From NCBI GenBank assembly GCA_934661195.1, contig CAKUJD010000006.1, forward strand, positions 139,346-203,345: 64,000 nt of DNA, read 5' to 3'. Below the pieces are notes generated by a model that was given only the letters and a program-made list of their open reading frames with translations, did no database searches and was not told the DNA's origin. A program made the position numbers and the translations under genes. This document shows, piece by piece, positions 25,688 through 34,034 of the stretch (within the stretch, counting starts at the first letter, position 1; the number at the start of each line of letters is the position of its first letter). This DNA comes from an uncultured Muribaculaceae bacterium. Its GTDB lineage: Bacteria; Bacteroidota; Bacteroidia; Bacteroidales; Muribaculaceae.

Positions 25688-26830
25688 TTACTCTTTCAGC
25701 AGGCACTTGTCGAGGTCGGCCTCGATGGCGGCGCGGTCCATGTTCTGGCCTATGAACACCAGCTTTTGCATGCGGTCGCCATACTTGGGGTCCCAGTCGC
25801 GCAGCACGCCGGGGTTCTGCTTCGAGAACTCGGCAAACTCGTCGGCCGGCATGGTGGCATACCACTGGCCGGCATTGCGCATCGATATCTGCTTGCCGGC
25901 CTGCTCAAACACGTAGCACGTGTCGCGCTCGTCGCCGAAGTAGCACATGCCCTTGCAGCGAATCACGCTCTTGGGCCACTTGCGCGCCACAAACTGGTCA
26001 AACTCCACCATGTCCATGGACTTGCGGCGGTAGTACACGAATGTGCCTATGCCATATTCCAGCGCTTCGCCCTCTTCCTCGTTTTCGAGGTCGTCTTCAT
26101 CGGCCTCTACGGCCTCAATCCAGCGCGCCGACGTGGCCACGCGCTCGAAGTTGAAGAGGTGGGTGTTGAGTATCTTGTCGAGGTCCACGTCACCATAGTT
26201 GCACGGCACTATTTCGGCCTGCGGCTGAATCTGGTGCAGAATCATGGTGATGCGGTCGAGCTCTTCGGGGCTCACCTCGGCGGCCTTGTTGAGCAATATC
26301 ATGTTGCAGAACTCCACTTGCTGAATCACGAGGCTGGCCAGGTCGTCCTCGCCAAGGTCTTTGCGCTTCAGGTCGTTGCCCTCGGCAAACTCGTCGCGCA
26401 GGCGCAAGGCGTCGCACACGGTGACTATGGCATCGAGCCGCGCGCGGCCGTTTTCGGCCAACTTTGGATACATTTGCGGATAGGCGCTAATGGTCTGCGC
26501 AATCGGTGCCGGCTCGCAGATGCCGCTGGCCTCAATCACGATGTAGTCGAAGCGGTGCTGGTTCACGATATCGCTCAGCTGCTGCACGAGGTCCATCTTC
26601 AGTGTGCAGCATATGCAGCCGTTTTGCAGCGGCACGAGGCTGTCGTCCTTTTTGCCCACCATGCCGCCTTGCTCAATAAGGCTTGCATCGATGTTCACCT
26701 CGCCTATGTCGTTGACAATCACGGCAAACTTGATGCCCTTTTTGTTGGTGAGGATGCGGTTGAGCAGTGTGGTTTTGCCGCTGCCCAGATAGCCTGTGAG
26801 CAGCAGCACAGGAGTTTCGTTTATTTCCAT
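25688..26830 (-). CDS. CobW/G3E-family GTPase (putative metallochaperone)
   Basis: A 380-residue P-loop GTPase. Walker A GYLGSGKT is at 13-20, the family metal-binding motif CICC at 72-75 (C72, C74, C75), E37-like switch residues in VNDIGEVN, and a long acidic insert (AVEADEDDLENEEEGEALE) precedes the C-terminal CobW_C domain. G3E GTPases of this class deliver metals, often zinc under starvation, or assist cobalamin enzymes. No zinc-uptake or Zur-type gene lies next to it here, so metal identity is open. The convergent terminator with trxB follows its stop. Confidence 0.9.
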   Translation of the reverse strand: MEINETPVLLLTGYLGSGKTTLLNRILTNKKGIKFAVIVNDIGEVNIDASLIEQGGMVGKKDDSLVPLQNGCICCTLKMDLVQQLSDIVNQHRFDYIVIEASGICEPAPIAQTISAYPQMYPKLAENGRARLDAIVTVCDALRLRDEFAEGNDLKRKDLGEDDLASLVIQQVEFCNMILLNKAAEVSPEELDRITMILHQIQPQAEIVPCNYGDVDLDKILNTHLFNFERVATSARWIEAVEADEDDLENEEEGEALEYGIGTFVYYRRKSMDMVEFDQFVARKWPKSVIRCKGMCYFGDERDTCYVFEQAGKQISMRNAGQWYATMPADEFAEFSKQNPGVLRDWDPKYGDRMQKLVFIGQNMDRAAIEADLDKCLLKE

Positions 26831-26949
26831 AACTATGTAAGTGTTTTTTGTCTCTATTTATATTGATTAGCTGCCGCAAAAATCGTGCCGCGCAGCTTGG
26901 CACTGACGCTGTGTCAGTCCACTCCCGCTGCAGCAGCCGGCAAAAAAGC

Positions 26950-26985
26950 AATGCCCCGCGCTGTGCATGGTGGGCGCGGGGCATT
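26950..26985 (-). terminator. Terminator of the S9 peptidase gene
   Basis: A perfect 12-bp stem, AATGCCCCGCGC (26950-26961) with its complement at 26974-26985. On the minus strand it is followed by a run of six T (complement of 26942-26947). The 180-bp gap 26831-27011 otherwise shows nothing I can name. Confidence 0.8.
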
Positions 26986-27011
26986 GGGCTTATTGGTGGA
27001 GTAATGCTTTG

Positions 27012-29123
27012 TTACTTCTTGGGCTTGAGCCACTGGTCGAACCACTTGAAGAATTCGCGCTGCCACAGCACGGAGTTCTGCGGCTTCACAATCCAGTGGT
27101 TTTCGCTGGGGAACGACACGAAGCGCGCGGGCAGGCCCATGAGTTTGGCTGCGTTGAACGCCTGCATGCCTTGGGTGAACGAAATGCGGTAGTCCTTCTC
27201 GCCCACGGTCACCATGATGGGGCTGTTCCAGTTTTGCACAAACTTGTGGGGGTCGGCCGTCTTAAATGTGTTCTGGGCTGCGGCGTTGTCCTTGTCCCAG
27301 AATGCGCCGCCCATGTCCCAGTTGGCAAACCACATCTCCTCGGTTTCGAGATACTGAGCCTCGAGGTTGAAGATGCCGGCGTGGGCCAGGAAGCAGGCAA
27401 AGCGCTTGTCCTGGTTGTGTCCGGCCAGCCAATAGGTGCTGTAGCCGCCATAGCTGGCGCCGGTGCAGCCAATGTGCTCGCCGTCGACGTAGGGGAACTT
27501 CTTCATGTAGTCAACCGCGCTCATGTAGTCCTTCATGTTCTGGCCGCCGTAGTCTTTCGAGATTTGGGCGTTCCACTCGGTGCCGAAGCCAGGCAGGCCG
27601 CGGCGGTTGGGGGCAATCACTATGTAGCCGTTGGCGGCCATCAGGCGCAGGTTCCAGCGGTAGCTCCAGAACTGGCTCACGGGCGACTGCGGGCCGCCCT
27701 CGCAGAAGAGCAGCGCGGGATACTTCTTGTTGGGGTCGAAGTTGGGCGGCAGCAGCACCCAGGTGGTCATCTGCTTGCCGTCGGTGGTGGGCACCATGCG
27801 CTTCTCCACGGTGATGTCGGCCAGCTGGCCCATCAGGTCGTCGTTCACGCTGGTTATCTTCAATGGCTCCTTGCCGGCCTTGGCCACCACATACAGCTCA
27901 TCGGGCTGCTTCATCGAGTGGCGCATGGTCAGCACTCCGCCCTTGGCCATGGGCACGATGGCGGCGTAGTCCCACTGGCCATCGGCCACCGTCTCCACCT
28001 TGCGGGTGGCCACGTTGATGCGGAACAGCGGAGCCGCGCCCTGGTAGGCGGCCAGGAAGTAGATGTACTTCTCATCGGCCGACCATGCAATGGCGTCGGC
28101 CGTGTAGTCCCAGTCCACAGTGATGTCCTGCTTCTGGCCGGTGGCCATGTCCATCACCATAATGCGGTTTTTGTCGGCCTCATAGCCGTCGTGCTCCATC
28201 GATAGCCATGCCAGTTTGCGGCCGCTCTTGGAAAACACGGGGTAGGTGTCATAGCCCAGGTTGCCCTCGGTGAGGTTCTTCACCGTCTTGCCCGTGGCCA
28301 CGTCCCACTGGTAGAGGTCGCTGTTGGTGGATATGGCGTAGGCCTTGCCCGTCTTTTTGCGGCACACATACACCAGACTCTTGCCGTCGGGCGCCCATGC
28401 CAGCGACTCCACGCCGCCCCAGGGTTTCATGGGGCTTTCATAGGGCTCGCCCTCAAGCACGTCGCGCAGGTTGCTCACGGCATTGCCGTCGAAGTCGCCC
28501 ACAAAGGGGTGGGGCACTGTGGCCACCCACTCGTCCCAGTGGCGATACATCAGGTCGTCGATGATGCGGCCGTCGGCCTTAGGCAGGTCGGGATACACGT
28601 CCTGAGCCGTCTGGCCATACTTCACCTGGCTTATCACCACTATCTTCTTCTGGTCGTCGCTCAGCTTAAAGCCGTCCACACCGCCCTTCACCGCGCTCAC
28701 GCAGCGGCGGCCCGTGCCGTCGGCATTCATCGTCCACACCTGGTAGTCGCCGTTGTCGTCGGGATAGATAAAGGCGATGCGGCTGCCGCCGTCAATCCAC
28801 ACGGCGTTTTGCTCCGAGCTCTTGGTGCGTGTGAGCTGGCGGGCGTTTTTGCCGTCAATGTCCACCACCCATAACTCGCGGTTGCTCTTGTTCTGTTCCA
28901 CGCTGGGATACGACACGCCGTAGAGCACGCGCTTGCCGTCGGGCGACAGCTGCGGGTCGCTGACGCGGCCCAGAGCATTCAGCAGCTCGGGCGTGAACTG
29001 GCCGTTCTCCACCTTCACCACAGGCTTCTCGATGAGCGGAGCCTCGGCCTCGGCGGCCTGTGCGCCCGACACGGCGGTGAGGGCCGTGAGCGAAGCCATT
29101 ACAGTTTGCTTGAAATAGTTCAT
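27012..29123 (-). CDS. S9 family prolyl oligopeptidase (dipeptidyl/acylaminoacyl peptidase type)
   Basis: A 703-residue secreted serine peptidase. It has a signal peptide (MNYFKQTVMASLTALTAVSG, cut near AQA), an N-terminal beta-propeller with WD40/PD40-like repeats (for example SPDGKRVLYGVSYPS, WTMNADGTGRR, WSADEKYIYFLAA), and a C-terminal alpha/beta hydrolase. The catalytic Ser is S557 in GASYGGYS; the His is H676 in SENHW. Such enzymes release dipeptides or N-acyl amino acids from peptides in the periplasm; in Bacteroidota DPP5-like members serve peptide feeding. The start at 29123 is chosen for its signal peptide and the promoter 60 bp upstream. Confidence 0.92.
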   Translation of the reverse strand: MNYFKQTVMASLTALTAVSGAQAAEAEAPLIEKPVVKVENGQFTPELLNALGRVSDPQLSPDGKRVLYGVSYPSVEQNKSNRELWVVDIDGKNARQLTRTKSSEQNAVWIDGGSRIAFIYPDDNGDYQVWTMNADGTGRRCVSAVKGGVDGFKLSDDQKKIVVISQVKYGQTAQDVYPDLPKADGRIIDDLMYRHWDEWVATVPHPFVGDFDGNAVSNLRDVLEGEPYESPMKPWGGVESLAWAPDGKSLVYVCRKKTGKAYAISTNSDLYQWDVATGKTVKNLTEGNLGYDTYPVFSKSGRKLAWLSMEHDGYEADKNRIMVMDMATGQKQDITVDWDYTADAIAWSADEKYIYFLAAYQGAAPLFRINVATRKVETVADGQWDYAAIVPMAKGGVLTMRHSMKQPDELYVVAKAGKEPLKITSVNDDLMGQLADITVEKRMVPTTDGKQMTTWVLLPPNFDPNKKYPALLFCEGGPQSPVSQFWSYRWNLRLMAANGYIVIAPNRRGLPGFGTEWNAQISKDYGGQNMKDYMSAVDYMKKFPYVDGEHIGCTGASYGGYSTYWLAGHNQDKRFACFLAHAGIFNLEAQYLETEEMWFANWDMGGAFWDKDNAAAQNTFKTADPHKFVQNWNSPIMVTVGEKDYRISFTQGMQAFNAAKLMGLPARFVSFPSENHWIVKPQNSVLWQREFFKWFDQWLKPKK

Positions 29124-29179
29124 AATGATGTAGTGTTTATTTTTGTTACGTCTTTTTGCCAATTGATGCAATCCAATGG

Positions 29180-29211
29180 CAAAATTACCCAAATCCGCCC
29201 ACCCCGCCAAA
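29180..29211 (-). promoter_or_regulatory. Bacteroidota-type promoter of the S9 peptidase gene
   Basis: On the minus strand TTTG (29208-29211), 20 bp, TAATTTTG (29180-29187): an exact consensus match. The start is expected about 50 bp before the ATG. Confidence 0.7.
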
Positions 29212-29260
29212 CATTGCCGCCCCCAAAATGCCGCCTCCCTCCGACAAGGCGCGCAGCGCC

Positions 29261-29347
29261 ATCCCCGAAAAAAGACGACAATAGAGACAATGTCAGACAA
29301 AATCCTGTGCAAAAAATTGTCTCCTAGTTGTCTCTATTGTCGTTTGA
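29261..29347 (-). repeat. Intergenic inverted-repeat element, copy 1 (also a probable terminator)
   Basis: A perfect 15-bp inverted repeat, CGACAATAGAGACAA (29276-29290) and TTGTCTCTATTGTCG (29328-29342), encloses 37 bp. It is preceded by ATCCCCGAAAA (29261-29271). A second copy is at 30942-31034: the leading ATCCCCGAAAA, the whole left arm and the following AGACAAAAT agree. On the minus strand the stem is followed by CTTTTTT, so this copy could end transcription of the serpin gene, whose stop is 27 bp away. Confidence 0.65.
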
Positions 29348-29368
29348 TTAATGAGTGCGCTGCTGGCG

Positions 29369-30595
29369 TCACTGCATTCCGGCCATGGTCTGCACCTTGC
29401 CGATGGCCAGAATCACGCCCGTCGACCGCTCGCGAATCAGATACACAAACGGGCTGTCCACAGTGAACTTTCCGCCAATGTAGGCTATGTCGCCGAGCAC
29501 GGTGCCAGTGGCGGCAGCCACTTTGGTGCCGTTTTCGTCAACTTTCACCCAAAGCTGTTGCACGCACTGCGTCACCGTCAGTTGTTTATTTGCAATGCCG
29601 CTGAAGTCTGCATCGCCAAAAGCCTTGCTAATGCCTAATGATTTCAGCTGCTCGATGAGATTGTAGCTGTATTTAGCCTCGAACTTTGGCATTTGCACAA
29701 TCACCGATTTCGATGGTGTGATGGCCGAGATTAAGTCACTTATGCGCTTGTGGGTGAGCGAGGCGGCAAATTCATTGATTTTGTGCTTGTCTTTGGGCAC
29801 TATCACATCCATCACAAACGAGCCGTTGCCGTAGTCCAACTCAAGCACGTCGGCCTCGTCGGTTGAGGCTATGCCGGCGTCCATAGTACCGTGCATCATC
29901 ATGCACTGCTCCTTTTCTCCCTGCCAATTGCTGAATTCACCGCTTTTTGTGGCTTTTGTCTCGAAGCGTTTGGCCCACTTGCCGTCAAACATCATTGTGT
30001 TGACTAGGCACACTGAAGATGTTGGGTCGATTTCATCTAACAGCTTGCTGATTTTTCCTCCAGTAGCATCGCTTGCCCACTGGTTGATTTTTGTGAGGGC
30101 GTTCGGGCCGCTAAAGTCAATGGTCGAAACTGTTGCCCCATAGTAGCTGTGCAGCGCCTCGATGTAATTTGCCATTGGCGAGGTGGTGTTAGACACCCAT
30201 AATGCATTGGCAGTATTCAGACTTACTTTGCTGTCGGCTCCCGTGAGGCCTGATGTCACGGTTTTGTAAAACTCGTTGATGTCATTAATCGATGCCTTGC
30301 CGGCAAAGTGCATGGCATTCATGATTTCATCTAAAGTCTCCCCTTTGGCCCCGTTGGCAAGCATCGCCAGCGACAGCTGTGTGCTGTATGGAGCTATTAG
30401 GGCGTTCTCTTTGGGGTCGTTGGCAGCCTTAAAGGCGTCGATGGCAAACTCGTTGCCATCTTCCGCCAGCATGTGCTGCTCCTGAGTGAGCTGTATCTCA
30501 GCCCGTGGCTCTTGCTGTTCATTGTTGTCGTCGTTGCAGGCCGTCAGTGCCACCATGGCCAAAACTGCGGCCACAAAAATCTTGTAAACTTTCAT
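29369..30595 (-). CDS. Serpin-family protease inhibitor, lipoprotein
   Basis: A 408-residue serpin. The first 20 residues form a lipoprotein signal (VALTAC, Cys20), so the mature protein is lipid-anchored and probably surface or periplasm facing. Serpin landmarks run throughout: NALIAPYSTQLSLAMLANGA, YSYNLIEQLKSLG, the hinge ENGTKVAAAT (about 354-363, the small-residue pattern of inhibitory serpins) and FTVDSPFVYLIRE (377-389). A shutter-type Asn near residue 55 is plausible. Inhibitory serpins trap serine or cysteine proteases by loop insertion; the P1 residue cannot be fixed safely but lies around GDIAY. Miropin of Tannerella forsythia is a precedent in the order. Repeats flank the gene on both sides. 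Confidence 0.93.
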   Translation of the reverse strand: MKVYKIFVAAVLAMVALTACNDDNNEQQEPRAEIQLTQEQHMLAEDGNEFAIDAFKAANDPKENALIAPYSTQLSLAMLANGAKGETLDEIMNAMHFAGKASINDINEFYKTVTSGLTGADSKVSLNTANALWVSNTTSPMANYIEALHSYYGATVSTIDFSGPNALTKINQWASDATGGKISKLLDEIDPTSSVCLVNTMMFDGKWAKRFETKATKSGEFSNWQGEKEQCMMMHGTMDAGIASTDEADVLELDYGNGSFVMDVIVPKDKHKINEFAASLTHKRISDLISAITPSKSVIVQMPKFEAKYSYNLIEQLKSLGISKAFGDADFSGIANKQLTVTQCVQQLWVKVDENGTKVAAATGTVLGDIAYIGGKFTVDSPFVYLIRERSTGVILAIGKVQTMAGMQ

Positions 30596-30658
30596 AATGC
30601 GTAGTTTTATTAAGTTGATAGTCATGTTTATTTCTTTGAGATATATGTTGCACTTATG

Positions 30659-30769
30659 TCATACACGGCGTGCTGCCATTGCAGGCTCCGCGTTTTGGTC
30701 GTAGCTGCACGAGTTGAAGCACGCTATGCCAATTGCTGCAGTGATTAGTGTTAATAGCTTACCTTTCAC
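30659..30769 (-). CDS. Putative small lipoprotein with GTG start
   Basis: A 36-codon frame read on the minus strand starts with GTG at 30769 and ends with TGA at 30659-30661. The peptide begins (M)KGKLLTLITAAIGIACF and then has NSC followed by SYDQNAEP: a basic start, a hydrophobic core and a lipobox-like Cys near residue 21 with a short polar tail. It lies 63 bp before the serpin gene on the same strand and follows an A-rich leader. No other gene explains the segment. It could be a real tiny lipoprotein or a remnant of a longer one; only the signal-like pattern and position support it. Confidence 0.4.
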   Translation of the reverse strand: MKGKLLTLITAAIGIACFNSCSYDQNAEPAMAARRV

Positions 30770-30941
30770 AATTAATGGTTTTTGTTAATAAAGTGTCTGA
30801 TAGCCATTATTATTGGCGCTCCAGAGTTAATGCTTTAAAATGTTAAAATCAATAGGTTGCGTAACATTTTGTAAAAAGTTACGGAATGTGTGCATCCAAG
30901 CCACTAATCTTGAACAAAGCCCCGCAAGCCATATAGTAGCA

Positions 30942-31034
30942 ATCCCCGAAAAGCACAACGACAATAGAGACAATATTAGACAAAATGCCGTAGGCATTGG
31001 CCTATTTCCCAACCTTTGTCTCTGTTGTCGGTTA
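30942..31034 (-). repeat. Intergenic inverted-repeat element, copy 2
   Basis: CGACAATAGAGACAA (30959-30973) pairs with TTGTCTCTGTTGTCG (31016-31030); the one change from the other copy replaces A-U by a G-U pair, so RNA pairing is kept. ATCCCCGAAAA (30942-30952) precedes the left arm, as in copy 1 at 29261. The interior 42 bp differs in part. It lies downstream of the lpdA hairpin and upstream of the serpin region. Confidence 0.65.
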
Positions 31035-31098
31035 ATCGAAGCTGCCACACCGCGCTATCGGTGTAGCGTGGCCGACTTGAGCGATGACGGGGAATGCG

Positions 31099-31137
31099 GC
31101 GAGGGGCTGTGACCGGGATTCGGTCGCAGCCCCTCGC
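31099..31137 (-). terminator. Strong hairpin after lpdA, likely operon end
   Basis: A 16-bp stem (31099-31114 with 31122-31137, one G-U pair) and a 7-base loop directly after the lpdA stop at 31159. No T-run follows on the minus strand, so it may stabilise the 3' end rather than act as a classical terminator. Confidence 0.5.
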
Positions 31138-31158
31138 ATATGGGGTGTGTGGCGCGCG

Positions 31159-32505
31159 TTAGAACTGGCGGGCAACTGCCTGCACTGCCTCGCTGAGGGT
31201 GGGGTGGCCGTGTATGGCGGCCGCAAGGTCGCCCACGGTGCTGCCGGCGTTCATTGCCATCACCACTTCCTGTATCAGGTCGCTCGCATGCGGGCCGCAA
31301 ATGTGGCAGCCAACTATGGTGCGGTCGGCATTGCTAACTATCATCTTCACAAGGCCGTCGGTCTCGCCCATCGACAGGGCTTTGCCGTTGCTACGGAAGA
31401 AGCCTTTCTTCACGGTCACGTCGAGCTCTTGCGCCTTGCACAGCTCTTCGGTGAGTCCCACCATGGCCAGCTCGGGCTGGGTGAACACCGCGCTCGGCAC
31501 TATGCCGAGCTTCACGGAGCTCTCCTTGCCGGTGATGTGGGCCAAGGCCACCATGCCCTGGGCTGTGGCGGCGTGGGCCAGCATGCACTGGCCGTTGACG
31601 TCGCCAATGGCGTAGATGCTGGGCACGCTGGTCATCATGTGGCTGTCGACCTCGATGCCGCGGCGGCCCACAGCCACTCCGGCCTGCTCAAGGCCCTCGG
31701 GCAGCACGGGCTTGCGCCCCACGGCCATCAGGGCCTTCTGGCACTCCAGCTGTTGTGGCTTGCCCTTGAGGTCGTAGCTCACCGTGAGGCCTGACGCCGT
31801 GCGCTCGATGGCGGTGACTGCCGCCTGGGTGATGAACTTCACGCCTTGCTTTTGCAGCACTGTGCGCAGGCGCTTGGCCACGTCTTTGTCAAACGGGGGC
31901 AGAATCTCTTTGCAGTATTCCACCACCGTCACTTCCACGCCGTAGGCCGCGAATATGCCGGCAAACTCCATGCCTATCACTCCGCCGCCTATCACGCACA
32001 TTTGCCGCGGCAGGCTGGTCATGGCCAGTGCCTCACCGCTGCTCATGGTCAGGTCGGCGCCTGGAATGGTCAGGTTGCGCGGCTCGCTGCCTGTGGCTAT
32101 CACTATGTGGCTTGCCGTGAGGGTCTGCTTGCCGCCGTCGATGCTCACCGTGTGGGCATCGGCTATCGAGGCCTCGCCATTGATGAGCGTGATGCCGGGT
32201 GCCGACATCAGCTGTGTCACGCCTTGGCGCAGCTGCTCGACCACGGCGGCCTTGTGGCGCGCGGCGGCCGAGTAGTCGGCCGTGACAGCGCCGCAGTCGA
32301 TGCCGTAGGCCGAGGCCGAGCGCACCGTGCGCAGCACTTGCGCGCAGTGGCACAGCGCCTTGGTGGGTATGCAGCCGTGGTTCAGGCATGTGCCGCCCAC
32401 AAATCCGCGCTCCACAATGGCTGTGTTCAGCCCTTGGCGGGCAGCCTCGGCGGCCATCTCATAGCCGCCGGGGCCGGCTCCTATTATAAGAATGTCGTAG
32501 TCCAT
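31159..32505 (-). CDS. lpdA: Dihydrolipoyl dehydrogenase (E3 / glycine-cleavage L protein)
   Basis: A 448-residue FAD enzyme that re-oxidises dihydrolipoyl groups with NAD+. FAD motif IIGAGPGGYEMA is near the start; the redox pair is C40/C45 in GGTCLNHGCIPTK; the NAD-binding GGGVIGMEFAG follows in the middle; FAD contact AIGDVNGQCMLAH; and the C-terminal dimer motif IHGHPTLSE supplies the catalytic His-Glu. It closes the glycine-cleavage operon, 22 bp after gcvPB, which strongly suggests it serves as the L protein here, although it could also serve 2-oxoacid complexes. Confidence 0.96.
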   Translation of the reverse strand: MDYDILIIGAGPGGYEMAAEAARQGLNTAIVERGFVGGTCLNHGCIPTKALCHCAQVLRTVRSASAYGIDCGAVTADYSAAARHKAAVVEQLRQGVTQLMSAPGITLINGEASIADAHTVSIDGGKQTLTASHIVIATGSEPRNLTIPGADLTMSSGEALAMTSLPRQMCVIGGGVIGMEFAGIFAAYGVEVTVVEYCKEILPPFDKDVAKRLRTVLQKQGVKFITQAAVTAIERTASGLTVSYDLKGKPQQLECQKALMAVGRKPVLPEGLEQAGVAVGRRGIEVDSHMMTSVPSIYAIGDVNGQCMLAHAATAQGMVALAHITGKESSVKLGIVPSAVFTQPELAMVGLTEELCKAQELDVTVKKGFFRSNGKALSMGETDGLVKMIVSNADRTIVGCHICGPHASDLIQEVVMAMNAGSTVGDLAAAIHGHPTLSEAVQAVARQF

Positions 32506-32527
32506 ACCGAAAAATGCTAAGTGTGTG

Positions 32528-34000
32528 TTATGCCTCGGCTGCCAGCTCGCGCCATGTGACTATGGGGTGCAGAGCAGCCTTGGTGTCGTCGAGGCGGCGC
32601 ACAGGGGTGTTGTGCGGCGCGCCCTTCACCAGTTCGGGCTGCTCTTTGGCCTCTTTGGCAATCTTGCGCATCACCTCGATAAACGAGTCGAGTGTCTCCT
32701 TGCTCTCGTTCTCGGTGGGCTCAATCATCATAGCCTCGTGGAACAGCAGCGGGAAGTAGATGGTGGGTGCGTGATAGCCATAGTCGAGCAGACGCTTGGC
32801 CACGTCGAGGGTGGTGACGCCAGTGCTCTTGTCCTTGAGGCCGTCGAACACAAACTCGTGCTTGCATACGCCCGTCAGCGGAAGTTCGTAGCAGTCTTTC
32901 AGCTGCTCCTTCACATAGTTGGCGTTGAGCGTGGCCAGCGGGCCCACGTGCTTAATCTGGTCGCGGCCAAGAGTCAGGATGTAGGCGTAGGCACGCATTA
33001 TCACGGCAAAGTTGCCTGTGTGCAGCGATATTGAGCCAAGCGAGTCGGCGCCCATCTCCACACTGAGTGTGCCGTCGGACTTGCGCACCACCTGCGGGTT
33101 GGGCAGAAACTGCTCAAGCCCCTTGCGCACGCCCACGGGGCCCGAGCCGGGACCGCCGCCGCCGTGAGGGGTCGAGAATGTCTTGTGCAGGTTGATGTGC
33201 ATTATGTCGAAGCCTATGTCGCCGGGACGCACCTCGCCCAGCATGGGGTTGAGGTTGGCTCCGTCGTAATACATCAGGCCGCCGCACTTGTGCACCATCT
33301 GCGCAATTTCGGCTATGCTGTGTTCGAATATGCCCAGCGTGTTGGGGTTGGTCATCATCATGCCGGCCACCGTGTCGTCGAGCTTGGTGGCAAGGTCGGC
33401 AGTGTCGACAGTGCCGTCGGGCAGGCTCTTCACCTGCACCACATCGAGGCCGCACACCGCAGCGCTGGCGGGGTTGGTGCCGTGTGCCGAGTCGGGCACA
33501 ATCACCTTGGTGCGCTTGTCGTCATGGCGGCTGCGGTGGTAGCTGCGCATCACCATCAGGCCGGTGAGTTCGCCGTGGGCGCCTGCGTAGGGGTTAAGGG
33601 TGAAGCGGCTCATTCCCGAAATCTCGGCCAGGCTGCGCTGCAGGCCGTCGTACACCTCAAGCGCGCCCTGCACAGTGGCGGCAGGCTGCAGCGGGTGAAG
33701 CGAGGCGAACTGCGGCATGGCGGCAATCTCTTCGTTGATTTTGGGGTTGTACTTCATGGTGCATGAGCCCAGCGGATAGAATCCGGTGTCTACGCCAAAG
33801 TTGTTGTTGCTCATGTTGGTGTAGTGGCGCACCACTGTCAGCTCGTCCACCTCGGGCAGGGCCGGTGCCTCACCGCGCATCAGCGTGGCGGGCAGCTCGC
33901 TCAGCTTGTGACCCTCAAATTCGTTGCGAGGCAGCGAGTACCCCCTGCGTCCTTCTTTCGAAAGCTCGAAAATCAGTTTTCCGTAATATGTATTGTTCAT
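32528..34000 (-). CDS. gcvPB: Glycine dehydrogenase (decarboxylating) subunit 2, P-protein beta half
   Basis: A 490-residue PLP enzyme, the C-terminal half of the split P protein. The PLP Lys is K273 in NLHKTFSTPHGGGGPG, a Gly-rich segment typical of the family; SAHGTNPASA (171-180) and YDGANLNP (245-252) are further landmarks. With GcvPA it decarboxylates glycine and passes the aminomethyl group to GcvH lipoate. It starts 34 bp after gcvPA and ends 22 bp before lpdA. Split P proteins are standard in Bacteroidota and Firmicutes. Confidence 0.96.
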   Translation of the reverse strand: MNNTYYGKLIFELSKEGRRGYSLPRNEFEGHKLSELPATLMRGEAPALPEVDELTVVRHYTNMSNNNFGVDTGFYPLGSCTMKYNPKINEEIAAMPQFASLHPLQPAATVQGALEVYDGLQRSLAEISGMSRFTLNPYAGAHGELTGLMVMRSYHRSRHDDKRTKVIVPDSAHGTNPASAAVCGLDVVQVKSLPDGTVDTADLATKLDDTVAGMMMTNPNTLGIFEHSIAEIAQMVHKCGGLMYYDGANLNPMLGEVRPGDIGFDIMHINLHKTFSTPHGGGGPGSGPVGVRKGLEQFLPNPQVVRKSDGTLSVEMGADSLGSISLHTGNFAVIMRAYAYILTLGRDQIKHVGPLATLNANYVKEQLKDCYELPLTGVCKHEFVFDGLKDKSTGVTTLDVAKRLLDYGYHAPTIYFPLLFHEAMMIEPTENESKETLDSFIEVMRKIAKEAKEQPELVKGAPHNTPVRRLDDTKAALHPIVTWRELAAEA

Positions 34001-34034
34001 TGTTTCTTACGCTGTTTTTATAAGGGGGTGTGAA

